A stretch of 64,000 bases of DNA, taken from contig OY992537.1 in assembly GCA_963921195.1 (NCBI GenBank), positions 35,325,410 to 35,389,409 of the forward strand, read 5' to 3'. The translations under genes and the position numbers were made by a program. Below are positions 11,840 to 23,745 of this stretch, piece after piece (the first letter of the stretch is position 1; each line of letters starts with the position of its first letter). The DNA comes from Pegoplata infirma. Taxonomy: Eukaryota > Arthropoda > Insecta > Diptera > Anthomyiidae. Below the pieces are notes generated by a model, which saw only the letters and a program-made list of their open reading frames with translations, did not search any database and was not told the DNA's origin.

Positions 11840-11960
11840 TTTCGCCTTTTTTAGTCCCAACTGGATTTGAACCTGGAACCTCCATTTTATTAGTCCCACA
11901 CCTAACTACTTGTTACTTTTATTCTACTTGTTAGATTTTGATTTTATTTTAAATAAATCG
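11840..11960 (-). ncRNA. tRNA-like SINE head or decayed tRNA
   Basis: On the minus strand the sequence contains ggttcaaatcc (reverse of 11863-11873), a good match to the RNA polymerase III B box and T-loop of tRNAs. It is preceded by ggaggttcc, an anticodon-loop-like gtgggactaataaaa and an A-box-like tagttaggtg. The 5' acceptor half is not convincing. A tRNA-derived SINE head is likelier than a working tRNA. The DNA at 11520-11840 would be its body and includes gtgacatgtc repeats. Confidence 0.4.
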
Positions 11961-12519
11961 ATAATATTGCCATCTTTTTCTTGGAAATTGAAGAGTTGCC
12001 CAGATTTAAAATTCTAATTTAATATTCTGATATTCTGAAGACATTTCCTTTTTGACGTCTTAGAGGAATTGTCCACACTCTTAAAGCAAACATTCAGTGC
12101 TTAAAATGTTAGGATATGTCATCAAGGATTACCTATGATTTATCAGAACCTGAAGACATTTCCTCAAGGAATCACTGTGGAAATTTCCTCAGTGACACAT
12201 TTTTCAACTAGGAGACGTTGTATAACGATGTTTTGGTGTATTATATTTAAAGTTCACAACATTCAAAATAAGTTTGCAAAAAGAATGAAACTCACAATAA
12301 AAAGTAGATGAAATGTTTTGGATGCTAAAAATAAATTTTTGAAAGTCCTTTAACATTAAACAACAGCAAGAAAAAAAAAATCATAAAAGAAATCTAAAAT
12401 AAACATAATTCAAGAAAAATGAATACAACATCAAAGTAAGTAGGGGTAGATATGTAGTTTGATAAAAGCTATAAATAGTTAAAAATGTACTATACAAAAT
12501 TTAAAAAAAAAAACATTCT
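11961..12519. other. Intergenic, nothing recognised
   Basis: AT-rich sequence with poly-A runs. I see no coding frame, RNA gene or clear inverted repeat. Confidence 0.35.
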
Positions 12520-12523
12520 GGTA

Positions 12524-14240
12524 GCCCTAGCACACCCCTCTTCAAGCAACTTTAGGTTGTGTTAAAATGGTGACAAAATCGGCTAATGGCATTTCAATCC
12601 TCTTTATTTTAAACTTAAAAAATCGTTAACACGAAAATCCTAGGTGATCCTGTTTTTAAGTTATTGCTAAATAATTACACAGTGCGACAACAAAAACCTC
12701 GCAATGAAATATCCAACTGATTCACCGTTTTTGAGATATTAGCTATTAAAAAGTAAAAAAAAGCAAGTAGAAGAGTTAAATTCGACTTGGCCAAATCTAT
12801 GAATACCCTCCACAATGCCCTTTTTAAGTGATAGTAAATTTTCTAACGTGAAAAAAATAACATTTTTGGTTAGAAATATTTTATTTTGTGTAAAAAACCT
12901 TTTTTGTATTAATTAAAAAAAAAAAAATAATAATTTACTAATTTTTTTTTGAGTGTAAAATTTTTTTTGAGTGTAAAATTTTTTTTGAGTGTATTTTTTT
13001 TGTTTTAGTGTAAAAATATTTTTGTGTGACAAAAATACCTTGTAAAATATTTTTTTTGACTTACAAATGTTTTTAAAAATTTAAGGTGAAACTAATCTGA
13101 AATTTACGGTTTTGCTAATAACTTTTGAACCACTTGACCGATTTGGCTAAAATTTTAAGCGAACCGGACCAGAGGAACGGCAAATATTTATGCAATACTT
13201 CAGCACCCTCAGTACTGCCGTTCGAAAGTAACCGTGTGTTTTATCTCGTAAATTCCTGAAAAACCCTTGCCGAAATTCACTCATTTGCTTATAACTTTTG
13301 AACCACTGGACCGATTTTGCTGGATTGCAATACAATTGCAATACCTGACCAGGTAAATGCCCAATATATATGCCAAACTTCAGAAGCATCCGTAAAGTCT
13401 TTCAAAAGTTAGCGTGTTTTCAACTGACAGACAGACGGACGGACGGACATCGCTAGATCGTCTTAAAATCGATCGGGGATCATGAATATATATACTTTAT
13501 GGGGTCCTAGACCAATATCTCGAGGTGTTACAAACGGAATGACAAATTTATATATACCTTCTATCACTAGAGTGGAGGTTATAAAAACAATAATTTCGAC
13601 CTTTTGGTGGTCCACGGTTACAGATCTCCTGAATCCTAATCTGCCATCCAATTTTTTCTAGCACGTACTGTCTTTGCGATGTTCGCTGTTAAAAAGTCAA
13701 AAAACAATAGTTCGCACATTTGGGGTCCTCTGATATGTTGCTTCCAACAAATAGGACTTGTTCCTAATTCCAAAACTGCAATCCAAATTTTTTTAGCATG
13801 TTCCGTTCTCGAGATATTCGCGTTCGAGATTTTCTCTTGGAAAAATTTTCAAAAGCAAATATCTCAAAAACAAAATATTCTAGAAAAATTTAAATTGCAG
13901 TTTTGGAATCAGGAGATCCATTTTAATGAAATCATGTTAAATTAAGGGAAGAATCAGTGGACCACCAAAAGATCGAAATTGTTTTTTTACTTTTTAATAG
14001 CTAATATCTTAAAAACGGTGCGTGCTATAAAAAACTGGATGGCAGATTTGGATTCAGGAGAGGAAAATCTATAAGAAATCACTGCGAGGTTTTTGTTGTC
14101 GAGCAGTGCGATTATTTAACTATAACTTGAAAACATTATCAGCTAGGATTTTCGTGTTAACGATTTTTTAATTTCAAAATAAAGAGGAGATAAATGCCAT
14201 TAACCGATTAAACTTGCTTTAAGAGTGGTGTGCTAGATTA
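12524..14240. mobile_element. Foldback element with CTAGCACACC ends, interrupted
   Basis: Inverted arms of 200 bp or more: the left arm contains ctagcacacccctctt and the right arm aagagtggtgtgctag, with matching inner blocks such as cgttaacacgaaaatccta against taggattttcgtgttaacg. A second inner pair is tttcgaccttttggtggtcc (about 13590) against ggaccaccaaaagatcgaaa (about 13957). A dispersed fly element (12762-13585) sits in the left half. Target duplication is unclear. No coding. Confidence 0.65.
12762..13585 (-). mobile_element. Dispersed TACCCTCCAC fly element, inverted copy
   Basis: Reading the minus strand, it has the same order as 7691-8310: the hairpin near 13560-13585, gtcattccgtttgtaac, the microsatellite around 13430-13445 (gacagacagacggacgg on plus), the block ttttgaaccactggaccg in two versions (13120-13145, 13300-13320), and the 3' end ggccaagtcgaatttaactc near 12770-12800. 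It is longer than the 620-bp copy because the middle block is duplicated. Confidence 0.65.
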
Positions 14241-14418
14241 AGGTTGCAAAGTTAAAAAATCTTAAAACTAATACCATCAGAAATTTATCTATCTCGGGAA
14301 CGCGTTTGGTCCAGGAAAAAACAAAGTCTATACGTAAATTTGCTTGTTTTAAAAATTAGAGACAGCAAGTGAAAACTTTGCGGACCGTCACTCCTTCTTA
14401 ATTACAGATAGAAACGTA

Positions 14419-14772
14419 CACAGAAAAAATTTGAAACGAATTTCAATCAACAAATATTCCTTCAATTGAAAAAAATGTTATACCAATCATTAAATTGTAG
14501 GCATTTGATAAAAAAAAATTTCAATCAAACATTTTTTCGATTTTGATATAAAATTTTATCAATTTTTTATTTATAGTCAATCAAAATAATGATTGATTTA
14601 TTAAATGAATTGTAAGCTTATGACAAAATTATCAAAAAATTCATCTTTTTTGCTGTCCAATATATTGGAATATAATCTATTCAAATAAATTGAGGCGAAA
14701 AAAATCTGGTATGTTGAAAATTTGTAAGGAAAATTTGTAATTGAAAATTTTTAGCCAATAATTTTTTGTGTG
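14419..14772. mobile_element. TA-flanked palindromic MITE, CACAGAAAAAAT ends
   Basis: Left end cacagaaaaaatttgaa after TA (14417-14418); right end caataattttttgtgtg before TA (14773-14774). The interior is rich in atcaa/ttgat and partly self-complementary. About 354 bp and non-coding. The ends resemble those of 4963-5752. Confidence 0.6.
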
Positions 14773-15056
14773 TAGTGTTTTCTGAGGGCTTTTTTCACAG
14801 TCTAATTTATTATAAACTTTTTTTTCAAAAAACTCATTTTTAAGCTAAAAAAGAGCCTTTCAAAAACATTCGAAAAAGCTGGCTCAAAAAAACTTAAAAC
14901 GAATGTAGTAAGTATTTATAATTTTTTTTGAAAATTTTTCGATCAAATTTTTTGTACTCCAATTTTTGCTTCAAAACACTACTATAAGTTTTTGAGTCTA
15001 AATTGAGGGCTCTTTTGGATGAACCACTGTCATACAATAATTTTAAATATTTGTTA

Positions 15057-15944
15057 TACGGTATTTACACCAACGAAAACAACTTGTTTTTGAATATTTT
15101 TTTGGTTTTTGGCAAAAACTACATAAATTTTCCATACAATTTAAAAACTGCGTTGCCAACTAAAACTGGACAAAAACTAGAATTTTGGTTCTGGTCAATG
15201 CTACTATTAATTCAGTGTGAATGTTTTTTTTTTTCAATTTTGTTTTGTTAAAAACAATTGTCAAAAAAAAAATATTTGTTTTTTGTGAAATTAATAATTA
15301 AATCATTGAAAAAAGTAAATAAATTTGTAATTTAATTTTTTTAAGAAAGTGTGGCCTTCGTTATTTTGTGTTTTTTTGTAAGTTTAGAAAATAATTAATG
15401 TGGTTTGACAAACGAAAACTCTTTTTATTCGGTATAAACGGGTTGGTTTTCCAAAAAATGTTTTTGCCAAAAACAAGTTAGTTTTTGTTTGGTCTAATAC
15501 TATGTTTAGACCAAACAAAAACTAACTTGTTTTTGGCAAAAAAGCATTTTGGAAAACCAAACTGTTTACACCGAATAAAAAGAGTTTTTGTTTGTCAAAT
15601 CAAAATAATTATTTTCTAAATTCACTAAAAAACACAAAATTACAATAGCCACACGTTATTAAAAAAATTAAATTACACATTTATTTACTTTTTTAAAAGA
15701 TTTGAATATTAATTTAACAAAAAAACAAATATTTTTATTTTGACATTCGTTTTTACCAAAAGAAAATTGAAAAAAACATTCACACTGAATTAATAGTAGC
15801 ATAGACCACAACCTAAATTCTAGTTTTTGTTCAGTTTTAGTTGGCAACGCAGTTTTTAAATTGTATGGAAAATTTATGTAGTTTTTGCCAAAAACCAAAA
15901 AAATATTCAAAAACAAGTAGTTTTCGTTGGTGTAAATACCGTAT
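15057..15944. mobile_element. 900-bp palindrome: two inverted copies of one MITE
   Basis: The left arm (15057 to about 15497) is the reverse complement of the right arm (about 15503-15944). Each arm corresponds to the single element at 54385-54826 (start ctatgtttagaccaaac, end ggtgtaaataccg). The left copy lacks the terminal nine or so bases at the centre, and that missing end (aaacatagtatta) appears instead just outside the right arm at about 15945-15957. Similar open frames arise in all copies (a peptide containing GIYTNEN), but they follow from DNA identity and show no family match. Confidence 0.7.
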
Positions 15945-16570
15945 AAACATAGTATTATATTTTTGGAGCCCATTTTATAATCTAAAGAGAGTGTTTTTGT
16001 TCACTAAGATCCAAATAAAAATCGGTTAACCCGAAGCGAGCCAAATGAAGTTATAAAAAAAAATTATTCACACCAAATTTCTTCTTTTTTTTAATAAAGT
16101 TTTTTTGCCCAAAAAGCTTTGCTAAATATTTTGTTTCCTGTCGTAGCGGACTACAGTCGGACTTAGGGTTTATAAATTCCATAGTCAGCCAAATGAAATG
16201 ACTTCGCTTAATAAAGCTATTCTGCGTACCGACCTACAGCCGGACTTAGGGATTACAAACATTATAGTTTTTTAAACTTATAATTTTGACCGCGAATATT
16301 TTTTTTTTTAGGAGGCTGGAAACATTTGGAACTTATGTATCCAGTTTTGTAAAAATAATAAAAAAAAATATTATTCATAACCTCATTTTTTGGATAAAAT
16401 CGATTTGAGCGAGGTAAGCACGGAATTCCAAAAATCTGAAAAAAATCTCAAAAATATTTTAGGCCATAAGAATTCATATTCCGCTTCAAGAGCTGCAAAA
16501 ATCCAAAAAAAAGATTTTGGTGAAACGCCCTAATTTACATATCGTCGCCTTAGAATTGGTTTGCTGCATA
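15945..16570. other. Intergenic with a short degenerate duplication
   Basis: Two related blocks of about 40 bp (near 16143 and 16222) share cggacttaggg and the pattern ctacag-cggacttaggg-tta-aaa. A related block occurs inverted near 28820-28850 (ccctaagcccggctacgcag). No gene. Confidence 0.35.
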
Positions 16571-17869
16571 CACGCAAAAAAAAACTTGTGTCGGAGTGAG
16601 CAAAAATCTGGCATAATTTTACCAAAAATATGCTAAAACTACAACCGACGAAGTAGTTTTCGTAATTTAGCCAAAACACTTATGTAAAAAATTTTGAAGA
16701 AAATGCTAATGCTATTTAAGCAAAAACTTGGTAAAATATACCAAAAGAGGTATGGTGAAATATACCAAAATTATTAGAAAAGGTGACTAAAAATAATGCT
16801 TAAAATTACCACATTAATGCTAAAATAAATTTTCTATAAAATTTTTGTAAAAATTTGTATATTTATTGAAATTAAAATTTTCACAGAATAAATCCATATT
16901 AATATAATAAATGTTGTGTAGGATTTTATTTACCACCGACTAACTGACCCTTTATGTACAATTTTCTCCAGTGACTGCTGCCTACGCTTTTTCTTGAAGT
17001 GAAGGATCAGCTATAGCTTCACGAATTATTTAAAAGCGTCCTGTAAATATAGAAAATTATTACAAAATATAAATTTTTAATTTAAAAAACTAGTAAACCC
17101 CATTGGTCTTATGTTTAGGAGGAACACTTACTTTAAGATTCCATTTGTAACTCATCAAAACAGGTCTGGCCTCCATTGTCTTTGCTATATAAATGAGTTT
17201 TTAGGTTTTAATTTTATAACTAAAGGGAGGACTGGTGCCCACGCTCTTTATTGTAGTGAAGGATTCGCCATAGCTTCAAAAATTTATTTAGCAGTATCCT
17301 GTAAAAATAGAAAATTATTAGCTAACACTAATTTTTAACTAAAAATCTATTAAACCTTATTGGTGTCTTCGACATAGGGGTATACTCACTTTATCATTCC
17401 ATTTGTAATTCATTGAAACAAACGTCTGGGACTCCATTGGCTTTGCTAAATAAATGGTGTTTTAAGTTATGACAGCAAAATTAACTTTAGCATTTTTTTA
17501 TCTTACATTTATTTATCTTTTAGAAAACTAATTTTATTTATTTATTTATTTATTTATTTTAATTTTATTTCTCAAATTCCTTTTTACGTTTTTATAACAC
17601 AAAAAATAAACGAAGCACGCACACAAAAATACAAAATGATAATGGCGGTCTGTATCTGTTTTTTTGTTGTTTTCTTTCGATAAATTTTTGTGCAGGTAAT
17701 TTGCGTTATTGTGCAAGCTACTTGGTTATTTTACATAAAAAATGAATTATGTTACTTTAACATCGACAAGCATAATTTTAGCAAAAATTTGGTAAAAAAA
17801 TTTTTTTGGTATGAAAAAAGTTTTACCAAGTAGGATTGCTCAATCTTACACAGATTTTTTTTTTGCGTG
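16571..17869 (+). mobile_element. TA-flanked 1.3-kb element, CACGCAAAAAAAAAC ends, copy 1
   Basis: Ends cacgcaaaaaaaaac and gattttttttttgcgtg flanked by TA (16569-16570, 17870-17871). About 1.3 kb. The subterminal blocks match as an imperfect inverted repeat (cataattttaccaaaaatatgc near the left, gcaaaaatttggtaaaa near the right). A second copy is at 31218-32507 in the same orientation and of nearly the same length. Two internal blocks (catttgtaactcatcaaaacaggtctgg and a later variant) are related to each other. No transposase. Confidence 0.78.
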
Positions 17870-18083
17870 TAGGATGGTAAAAACCCCATCCTATGGAGCA
17901 AACCAATTCTCAGGTGACGATATGTATATAAACTTTCTTACAACCACGGACTGCTTCAAGTATTGGGTTATAAAAAAACAAAAGCACCGTTGCGTATGAT
18001 TGTTATTTGAAGGCAATTACAAAATAAAGTATACGCCTCTAATACAGCCTTCAAATAATTATGCATATTAATAAAAATACATA

Positions 18084-18722
18084 TCGCTTATTTACTTGTA
18101 TAACGTCATAACTCAAAAAACGCGTTTTTTGAGTTAATGATGTAGAATTATTTGTTATATCATGCTTTATATTGTGTCAGAAATTCGTATTAATATATTT
18201 TAAACTCACCGTTTGAGAAGAGAACACGCCATTATTACATTTTCAATATACCGGTCTTTTTCAATGGAAAATCTGTTTAAATTGTAAACTTTAAACTTGA
18301 TTTCTGAAAAATCAAATATTTTGAGTTCCCTAGTAAAAATATTATGCTAATTTTACTGAATAGATCTAATTTGATCCGTAAAATGGTTGTATCAAATAAT
18401 ATCTAATTGTATTACTTTAGATCAAAAAATATAAAAATTGATACAATTTGATCCTGAATTTGGTCAAATCTAATTAGATCAAATTGATCTTATAATATCA
18501 ATTTTTATATAATTTGATAAGCAAAACCAAAATACGAATCTAATCATATATGGAGCAATATCTAACCATATAAAGTGGATCAACCGTATCAAAGTGATAG
18601 ATACAATTTTATATAAATTTATACGGAAGCATATTAACTCATATAAGATTGTATCAAATTATATATGATTAGACCAGAAAATTTTTACTCGGGTTATGAC
18701 GTTATACAAGTAAATGAGCAAT
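18084..18722. mobile_element. Inverted-repeat element, with a nested GATCAAAT element
   Basis: Outer arms: cgcttatttacttgtataacg... (18085-18114) against ...cgttatacaagtaaatgagc (18695-18720). Inside, about 18331-18690 is bounded by agtaaaaatatt and aatttttact and is rich in tatcaaatt and gatcaaat blocks. It may be a separate nested palindromic element. Part of the outer element (18185-18265) recurs at 6965-7075. Confidence 0.5.
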
Positions 18723-18877
18723 ATATAGATCACTAACTTCAAATCCGTGTAAAAAAAAATTGGCACTTAATTAAAAAAAGCTTTGAGGGTTTTGTTATTG
18801 AAAATGTCAACTTTTATTTGCTTTTAATTTTATACCATTCTGATTTTGGTTGGAGCACTGTGTAATTTACACCTGTA

Positions 18878-19080
18878 TTCATAACCCAAAAACGAGTGGC
18901 TATCATCGATCTAGAGGCTGCCAAAGGAAAGTCATCCTCTCGATCTAAGGTTCTTGTTTTATCATTATAATGCAGAAACAAGATAAAACGAGTACCAAGC
19001 TTTCCCTTTTAGAAAACTGAGTATGAAAAACTAAGCAGATCGATGATAGCCACCCGTTTTTTGTTATGAATTTGGCCGTT
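18878..19080. mobile_element. Palindromic MITE, about 200 bp
   Basis: attcataacccaaaaacgag at the left is mirrored by cgttttttgttatgaat at the right, and gtggctatcatcgatct by agatcgatgatagccac. The arms of roughly 35-90 bp meet around 18975. No coding. The target duplication was not resolved. Confidence 0.55.
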
Positions 19081-20757
19081 AGAGTTTAGCCGCAGATCTC
19101 CTATGTTTACCTCTGTCTTTGTTAAGTAAAAAAATTTTTACAGTTATTTTTTAAAATATTTTTTAGATTATGAAAACTTTGGAATCATTCAACCAAGGTT
19201 TATCTTGTTAACTTTATTTTATAAAAGTACCGTGACGTCGATCTTTAAATTGTTAATTATGTATTTTAATTTTGCTTTTAACAACAAATTTCACCAAAAA
19301 TAGGTGTTAAAAAACAGTGTTATAATTAAGCAAATAAACAATATTGGTAATATTACTCAATAAAAAGTGTATATTTAAATGTATACAAAAACAAGAGAAA
19401 AATATATATATTTTTTTTTAAATACACAAACAGCAATAAAGAAAAATCAAAACAACAACAATAATAAAAATATATAACAAAAAGGTGGTTGAAAATAATG
19501 GGGTGCTTTAAACAAAATCGTGGGAAATAGTGGGGGGTAATGTACGAGAGAGCAGTGATACTAATCAAAAGAAACACCGGTGTAACGGTTAATCGCAGTG
19601 ATAAAACCGGCTTCCTGGTAAATTAAAATGACACGGTCAAAAGAGAGTTAAGTGATGAAATAACAGTAATTTTGAGCAAATGAGTATGTCAGAAAAACGA
19701 ATAGTGGTTTAAATCAATGAGGTGAATAATATAATGGAAAAACAGGATATTTGTAAATAGGTGAATTTGTTATTTTAATATCTTTTGTTAAAAAACAGGA
19801 ATGTACAAATTGGGGTGGTGTTTTTTTTTTATATACCAATTTATTCGTTGTTGTTATGGCAAAGAGAGTAATATGCAAAAATGACACAAAAATTTTGGGT
19901 AAGTGTTGCTAAAAGGGAGCAATTAGGTTTTTACACAGAGAACGGAGTACAAAAACAGGAGTACAAGGAACACACGATGATGGTATGAAAGAAACGTATT
20001 TGGATACAAAATAATAGAACGAAACGAACGAACTTGTATTTTTTGAGCAAACTGACTAAACTCTATATATGAAATTTGGAAAATGAATATATGCAAGATA
20101 CAATATGGGGATAAAAATGACTGACTGGATATATGTGGTTGGATATTTTGTGTGTGTACCTACCGGAGACGAAAACTACGATGAAAAATGCGTTTTTTCT
20201 CGTCGATGTCGTCGTGGAAAAAAAGCACCCAGCCCTTTAATGCATTTATATGAATAAATAAGGCTATTAGACTGATTTTCTTTTTTCCTTCTTTAAATTA
20301 ATAATTAATCCAAATGGGTTTTGATAAATTTTAAGTTTTTCTTTTACGCAAATAGTACACTTTTCTTGAGTTAAAAATTGTTGTTAATTCTTTTTATTTA
20401 TGGTAGTTATATTATTCAAAGTGATGACGCCAATTCTATTAAAAAAGTTTACAGAAAACTGCAATAGAAAAAAAATATATTTTTCACTTGTAATTTTTAT
20501 TAAAATTTTTTGCAATATTAATAAACACTTTTTCTTTAATTATAATTTAAATTTATATAATATTATACATTTTCTATATTTTTTTCTTCCTTTTCAATAA
20601 AAAAATTGACTTGCAAAATTTTTGGTAATTTTTTTTTTTTTTTCTTTGACTCACTTTTATTTGAAAAACACTATTTTTTCAATTTCACGATTGTGCTACT
20701 GTAAATAATTTATTTTTTTCCTTATTTTAATATTTTCTTGTTATTTAACACTTAAAT
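19081..20757. other. Intergenic, apparently low-repeat DNA
   Basis: About 1.7 kb that does not match other parts of the window. It is A- and G-rich on the plus strand (19550-20250), then AT-rich. I see no splice-consistent coding frame. The open frames at 19353-19577 (minus) and 20400-20600 (plus) are AT-driven. It could be non-coding flank or an intron of a gene outside the window. Confidence 0.35.
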
Positions 20758-21172
20758 TTATCTCAAATTATTGAGTTTTTTCCATTTTTTCATTAATTTT
20801 ATATTAAATTATTTTTTCCAATACGCGAATCACACTCAGACACCTTCTTATACGTTCAATTTCTAATTTCTTTTGCTGTCTTTTTCTTTTTGTCTTTTTT
20901 TATGTCTTTTTTGTAAATTAGTGTTGTAAAAGTATTGAGTATTGAGTATTCGAAAAAATAGGCAGTATTGAGTACTCAGTACTCAAATACTCAATACTTT
21001 TACAACACTAGTTTACAAAAAAGACATAGAAAACGACAAAAAGAAAAAGACAGCAAAAGAAATTAGAAATTGAACGTATAAGAAGGTGTCTGAGTGTGAT
21101 TCGCGTATTGGAAAAAATAATTTAATATAAAATTAATGAAAAAAACTCAATAATTTGAAATAAATTTTAGTA
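20758..21172. repeat. Long hairpin, arms of about 170-175 bp
   Basis: Left arm 20760-20935 (aattattgagttttttcc ... gcgaatcacactcagacacc) is the near reverse complement of 21000-21172 (ggtgtctgagtgtgattcgc ... aaaactcaataattt). The 65-bp centre is itself made of short palindromes of tattgagtactcaatact. The same centre motif recurs at 21455-21530 and 23195-23270. This could be a foldback MITE. Confidence 0.7.
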
Positions 21173-21184
21173 AAAATGTAAAAG

Positions 21185-21448
21185 CACAGACTATATACAG
21201 ACTCGACAGTAGAGTTTTATAACAAAAAATGGGGAAAAACTAAGCGATTTTAGGAGAAAACACAGCGGTTTTTAGTCCGTTTTACGCTAACATGGCAACA
21301 CTTTCTACTATGGCATGGCAACACTTCTACTATCTATCAGTTTTCTCTTTCTAACCTAATTCGTAGAATAATTTGAAAATATTAACCATATGGTTCAGAA
21401 CTACTTTTTTGACACCTGTCACTTATGTCGAGTCTGTATTAGTCTGTG
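21185..21448 (+). mobile_element. P-superfamily-like MITE, copy 1 (7-bp duplication gtaaaag)
   Basis: Starts cacagactatatacagactc and ends gagtctgtattagtctgtg, giving terminal inverted repeats cacagacta/tagtctgtg with a second inner repeat gagtctg. It is flanked by gtaaaag on both sides (21178-21184 and 21449-21455). A second copy with a different 7-bp duplication is at 30824-31123. Ends of the CA...TG type with 7-bp duplications are known for 1360/Hoppel and Galileo of the P superfamily, so membership is inferred. 264 bp, no coding. Confidence 0.75.
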
Positions 21449-21530
21449 GTAAAAGTATTGAATACTCAATACTGCCTATTTTTTCGAGTACTCAATACTC
21501 AAAAGTAACTACTCAATACTTTCAGGGTTG

Positions 21531-22372
21531 TATTTATACCCTACACCACACTGTGGTACAGGGTATAATGAGTTTGTGCTGATGTTTGTAACTACCCGAA
21601 ATATTGGTCCTAGACCCACTTTTAAGTATACCGATCGACTTAGAATCACTTTTTGAGTCGATTTAGCGATGTCCGTCCGTCCGTCCGTCCGTCCGTCTGT
21701 CTGTCCATGTAAACGGTGTAAACACGATACAGGTCGCAATTCTCGATCAATTGACTTGAAATTTAAAACTTAAGCCTGTTTTGGCCCAAGGACGAAGCCT
21801 ATTGAAATTGGAAAAAATCAGTCCATATTTAGACCTAGCCCCCATACAAAGGTCCTCTTTAGTTTTGGCTCAAATGACTCTAATAGTCGCATTTTAATAG
21901 GTATCTTTTCAAAATTTGGCAGGAATTAATGTTTTATACACACAAATCACCATTCCGAATTTTAAAGAAATCGAACCAGTTCTTCTAGTAGCCCCCATAC
22001 AAACCACCTTCCCGATTTTCACATAAATCTCTCAATTTTCATGAAAATAGAAAATATTTAATTAAAATTCTGTTTGTGCATGTTAAACGCGTACTTTAAT
22101 AACCTTATCAAATCTAATTATCATCGGACCATTTTGGACTTGGTCCCATGTAGAAATTTCGCCCGATATTCAGTTGAAGCGATTTATTGTCAACAAAAAG
22201 AAGCCTATTCCACTCAAATTTGATTAGTGATTGCTTTTTACACTTATTAAAGATTTGACAAAATATAGATCTAATCAGTCCATGTTTGAACTTGTGACCC
22301 ATGGTCCGGGAAACTCTGGTGTAGGGTATTATATGGTCGGCCTTGACCGACTATAATTTTCTTACTTGTTTT
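21531..22372 (+). mobile_element. Dispersed fly element, second subfamily
   Basis: 5' hairpin ataccctacaccacactgtgg...cagggtataatg, the block gaaatattggtcctagaccc, the microsatellite gtccgtccgtccgtccgtcc at about 21671-21695, repeated tagcccccatacaaa blocks (21836 and 21990), and the 3' end gtgtagggtattatatggtcgg with hairpin gtcggccttgaccgac and tttcttacttg. It shares its plan with 7691-8310 but little sequence in the middle. It inserted in a tract of tattgagtactc repeats. Non-coding. Confidence 0.65.
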
Positions 22373-22500
22373 TCATTAGAAATGCATAATTTAACCAACA
22401 AATATAACCATAAAATGCAACTCTGTGTATGAAAAATATTTTTGTTGTTTTTTTTCTAGAAAAATAATTTTTAAATTGATTAAAAATAATCTAAACCATA

Positions 22501-23078
22501 GATGGGACTAATTAATTAAAGGGACCAATTAATTGATGGTTTAATTACCATTTAATTGATGTCAATGGTAATGAAATTTTTTTTCATTGCCATTGGTTGT
22601 ATCAATTGCATCAATTTAATTACTTATCAATTTAATTACTAATGAAAATTAAAAAAAAAATCACAATATTTTCGAAATCGTTAATATTTGAAAATAGCTG
22701 TTGTTTTTTGTTATTTGGTATTTTAATTTTTCACATTTTATGAACCAAACACATGTTGATTGCCTTTGTATAACACAATATTTGAAATTTTTTATTTGGG
22801 TTTTGATTGTTGTCTTTGACATTTTCATATTTTTTTAAAAACATACTTTGATGTTTAAATTTTTAACTTTTCAAAACAAACAAAAAATGTGCAAACCAAT
22901 TGTTTTGAAATCAATTATAATTGGTGTTTTTCAACAATTGGTGCATTTCATTACGATTAGTAATTATTTTTTTAATTAAAAAAATTTAATTACCATTAAA
23001 TGGTAATGAAATTTTTTTCATTATCATTGATATCAACCAATGGTAATGAAAATTCAATGGTAATGAAAAATTCCCATC
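22501..23078. mobile_element. TA-flanked MITE rich in TTAATTACCATTTAAT repeats
   Basis: Left end gatgggactaattaatt after TA (22499-22500); right end gaaaaattcccatc before TA (23079-23080). The subterminal region repeats caatggtaatgaaa and its complement many times on both sides. The centre (22660-22900) is AT-rich. About 578 bp with no coding. Confidence 0.6.
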
Positions 23079-23274
23079 TATGATCTAAACATAAAAGCGA
23101 ATCTATTGTTATGCAAACCCAAGTAGAATTTTGATAAAAAATAATAAAATTGTAATTTATAAAGCTCTATTTTAAAAATTTTCAATTTCAAAAAAAGTAT
23201 TGAGTAGTATTGAGTACTCAGTTGAAAAAGTATCGAGTAGTATTGAGTAGTCAAAAGTAACCACTATTATTTAC

Positions 23275-23284
23275 ATCACTATTG
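23275..23284. repeat. Candidate target-site duplication of the giant foldback (left)
   Basis: atcactattg here is repeated exactly at 41940-41949, just outside the two outer ends of the inverted structure 23285-41939. Drosophila FB elements make 9-bp duplications. Here 9 or 10 bp match, and the first 5-6 bases of the two element ends differ (cgcat against atcggc), so this is a candidate only. Confidence 0.5.
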
Positions 23285-23745
23285 CGCATGTGAAAATAAC
23301 AAACTCGCTAACAAACTACCAACAAACTCAACAAACAAAAGCTCTTTTGAGAGCTTTCACAATGAACGTCAAACTTTTTGAGTGCTGCCAGTTCTTTGCC
23401 ACAAAAACCAAGTGGCAGCAATAAAATCAGATTATAAGTGGTAGCACTAATTGATAAAAAGAGTATTTAGTATATTTTTATCAACTGTAATTTGTTTGTT
23501 GAGATGAAAAAACTCAACAAACTCCAAAAAACTTCTAACAAACAAAAACAATAAGAAGAAGAATCTAAGAAAATAAATTTACAATTAAATATTAAAATAA
23601 AATCATTAGAAAAATCTTTAAAAAAAAAATAATGATGGGAATCGATTGCCACTATTGTGGAGTGTCATCTCATGTACTTTTTATTTTTAGAGTATGCTCT
23701 TTGAGAGAGTTTGCCTATGAAAAACTTTGCCATTAATTCTGATTA

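Noticed and set aside
15003..15973. Similar peptides (GIYTNEN..LFLNIFLVFGKNYINF) from two open frames, also present near 54600-54830
   Set aside because: They come from copies of one MITE. The arms are near-identical at the DNA level, so conservation says nothing about coding, and no family is recognised.
21509..21739. Minus-strand open frame with a TDGRTDGRTDGRTD repeat
   Set aside because: It is the translation of the GTCC microsatellite of a dispersed element.
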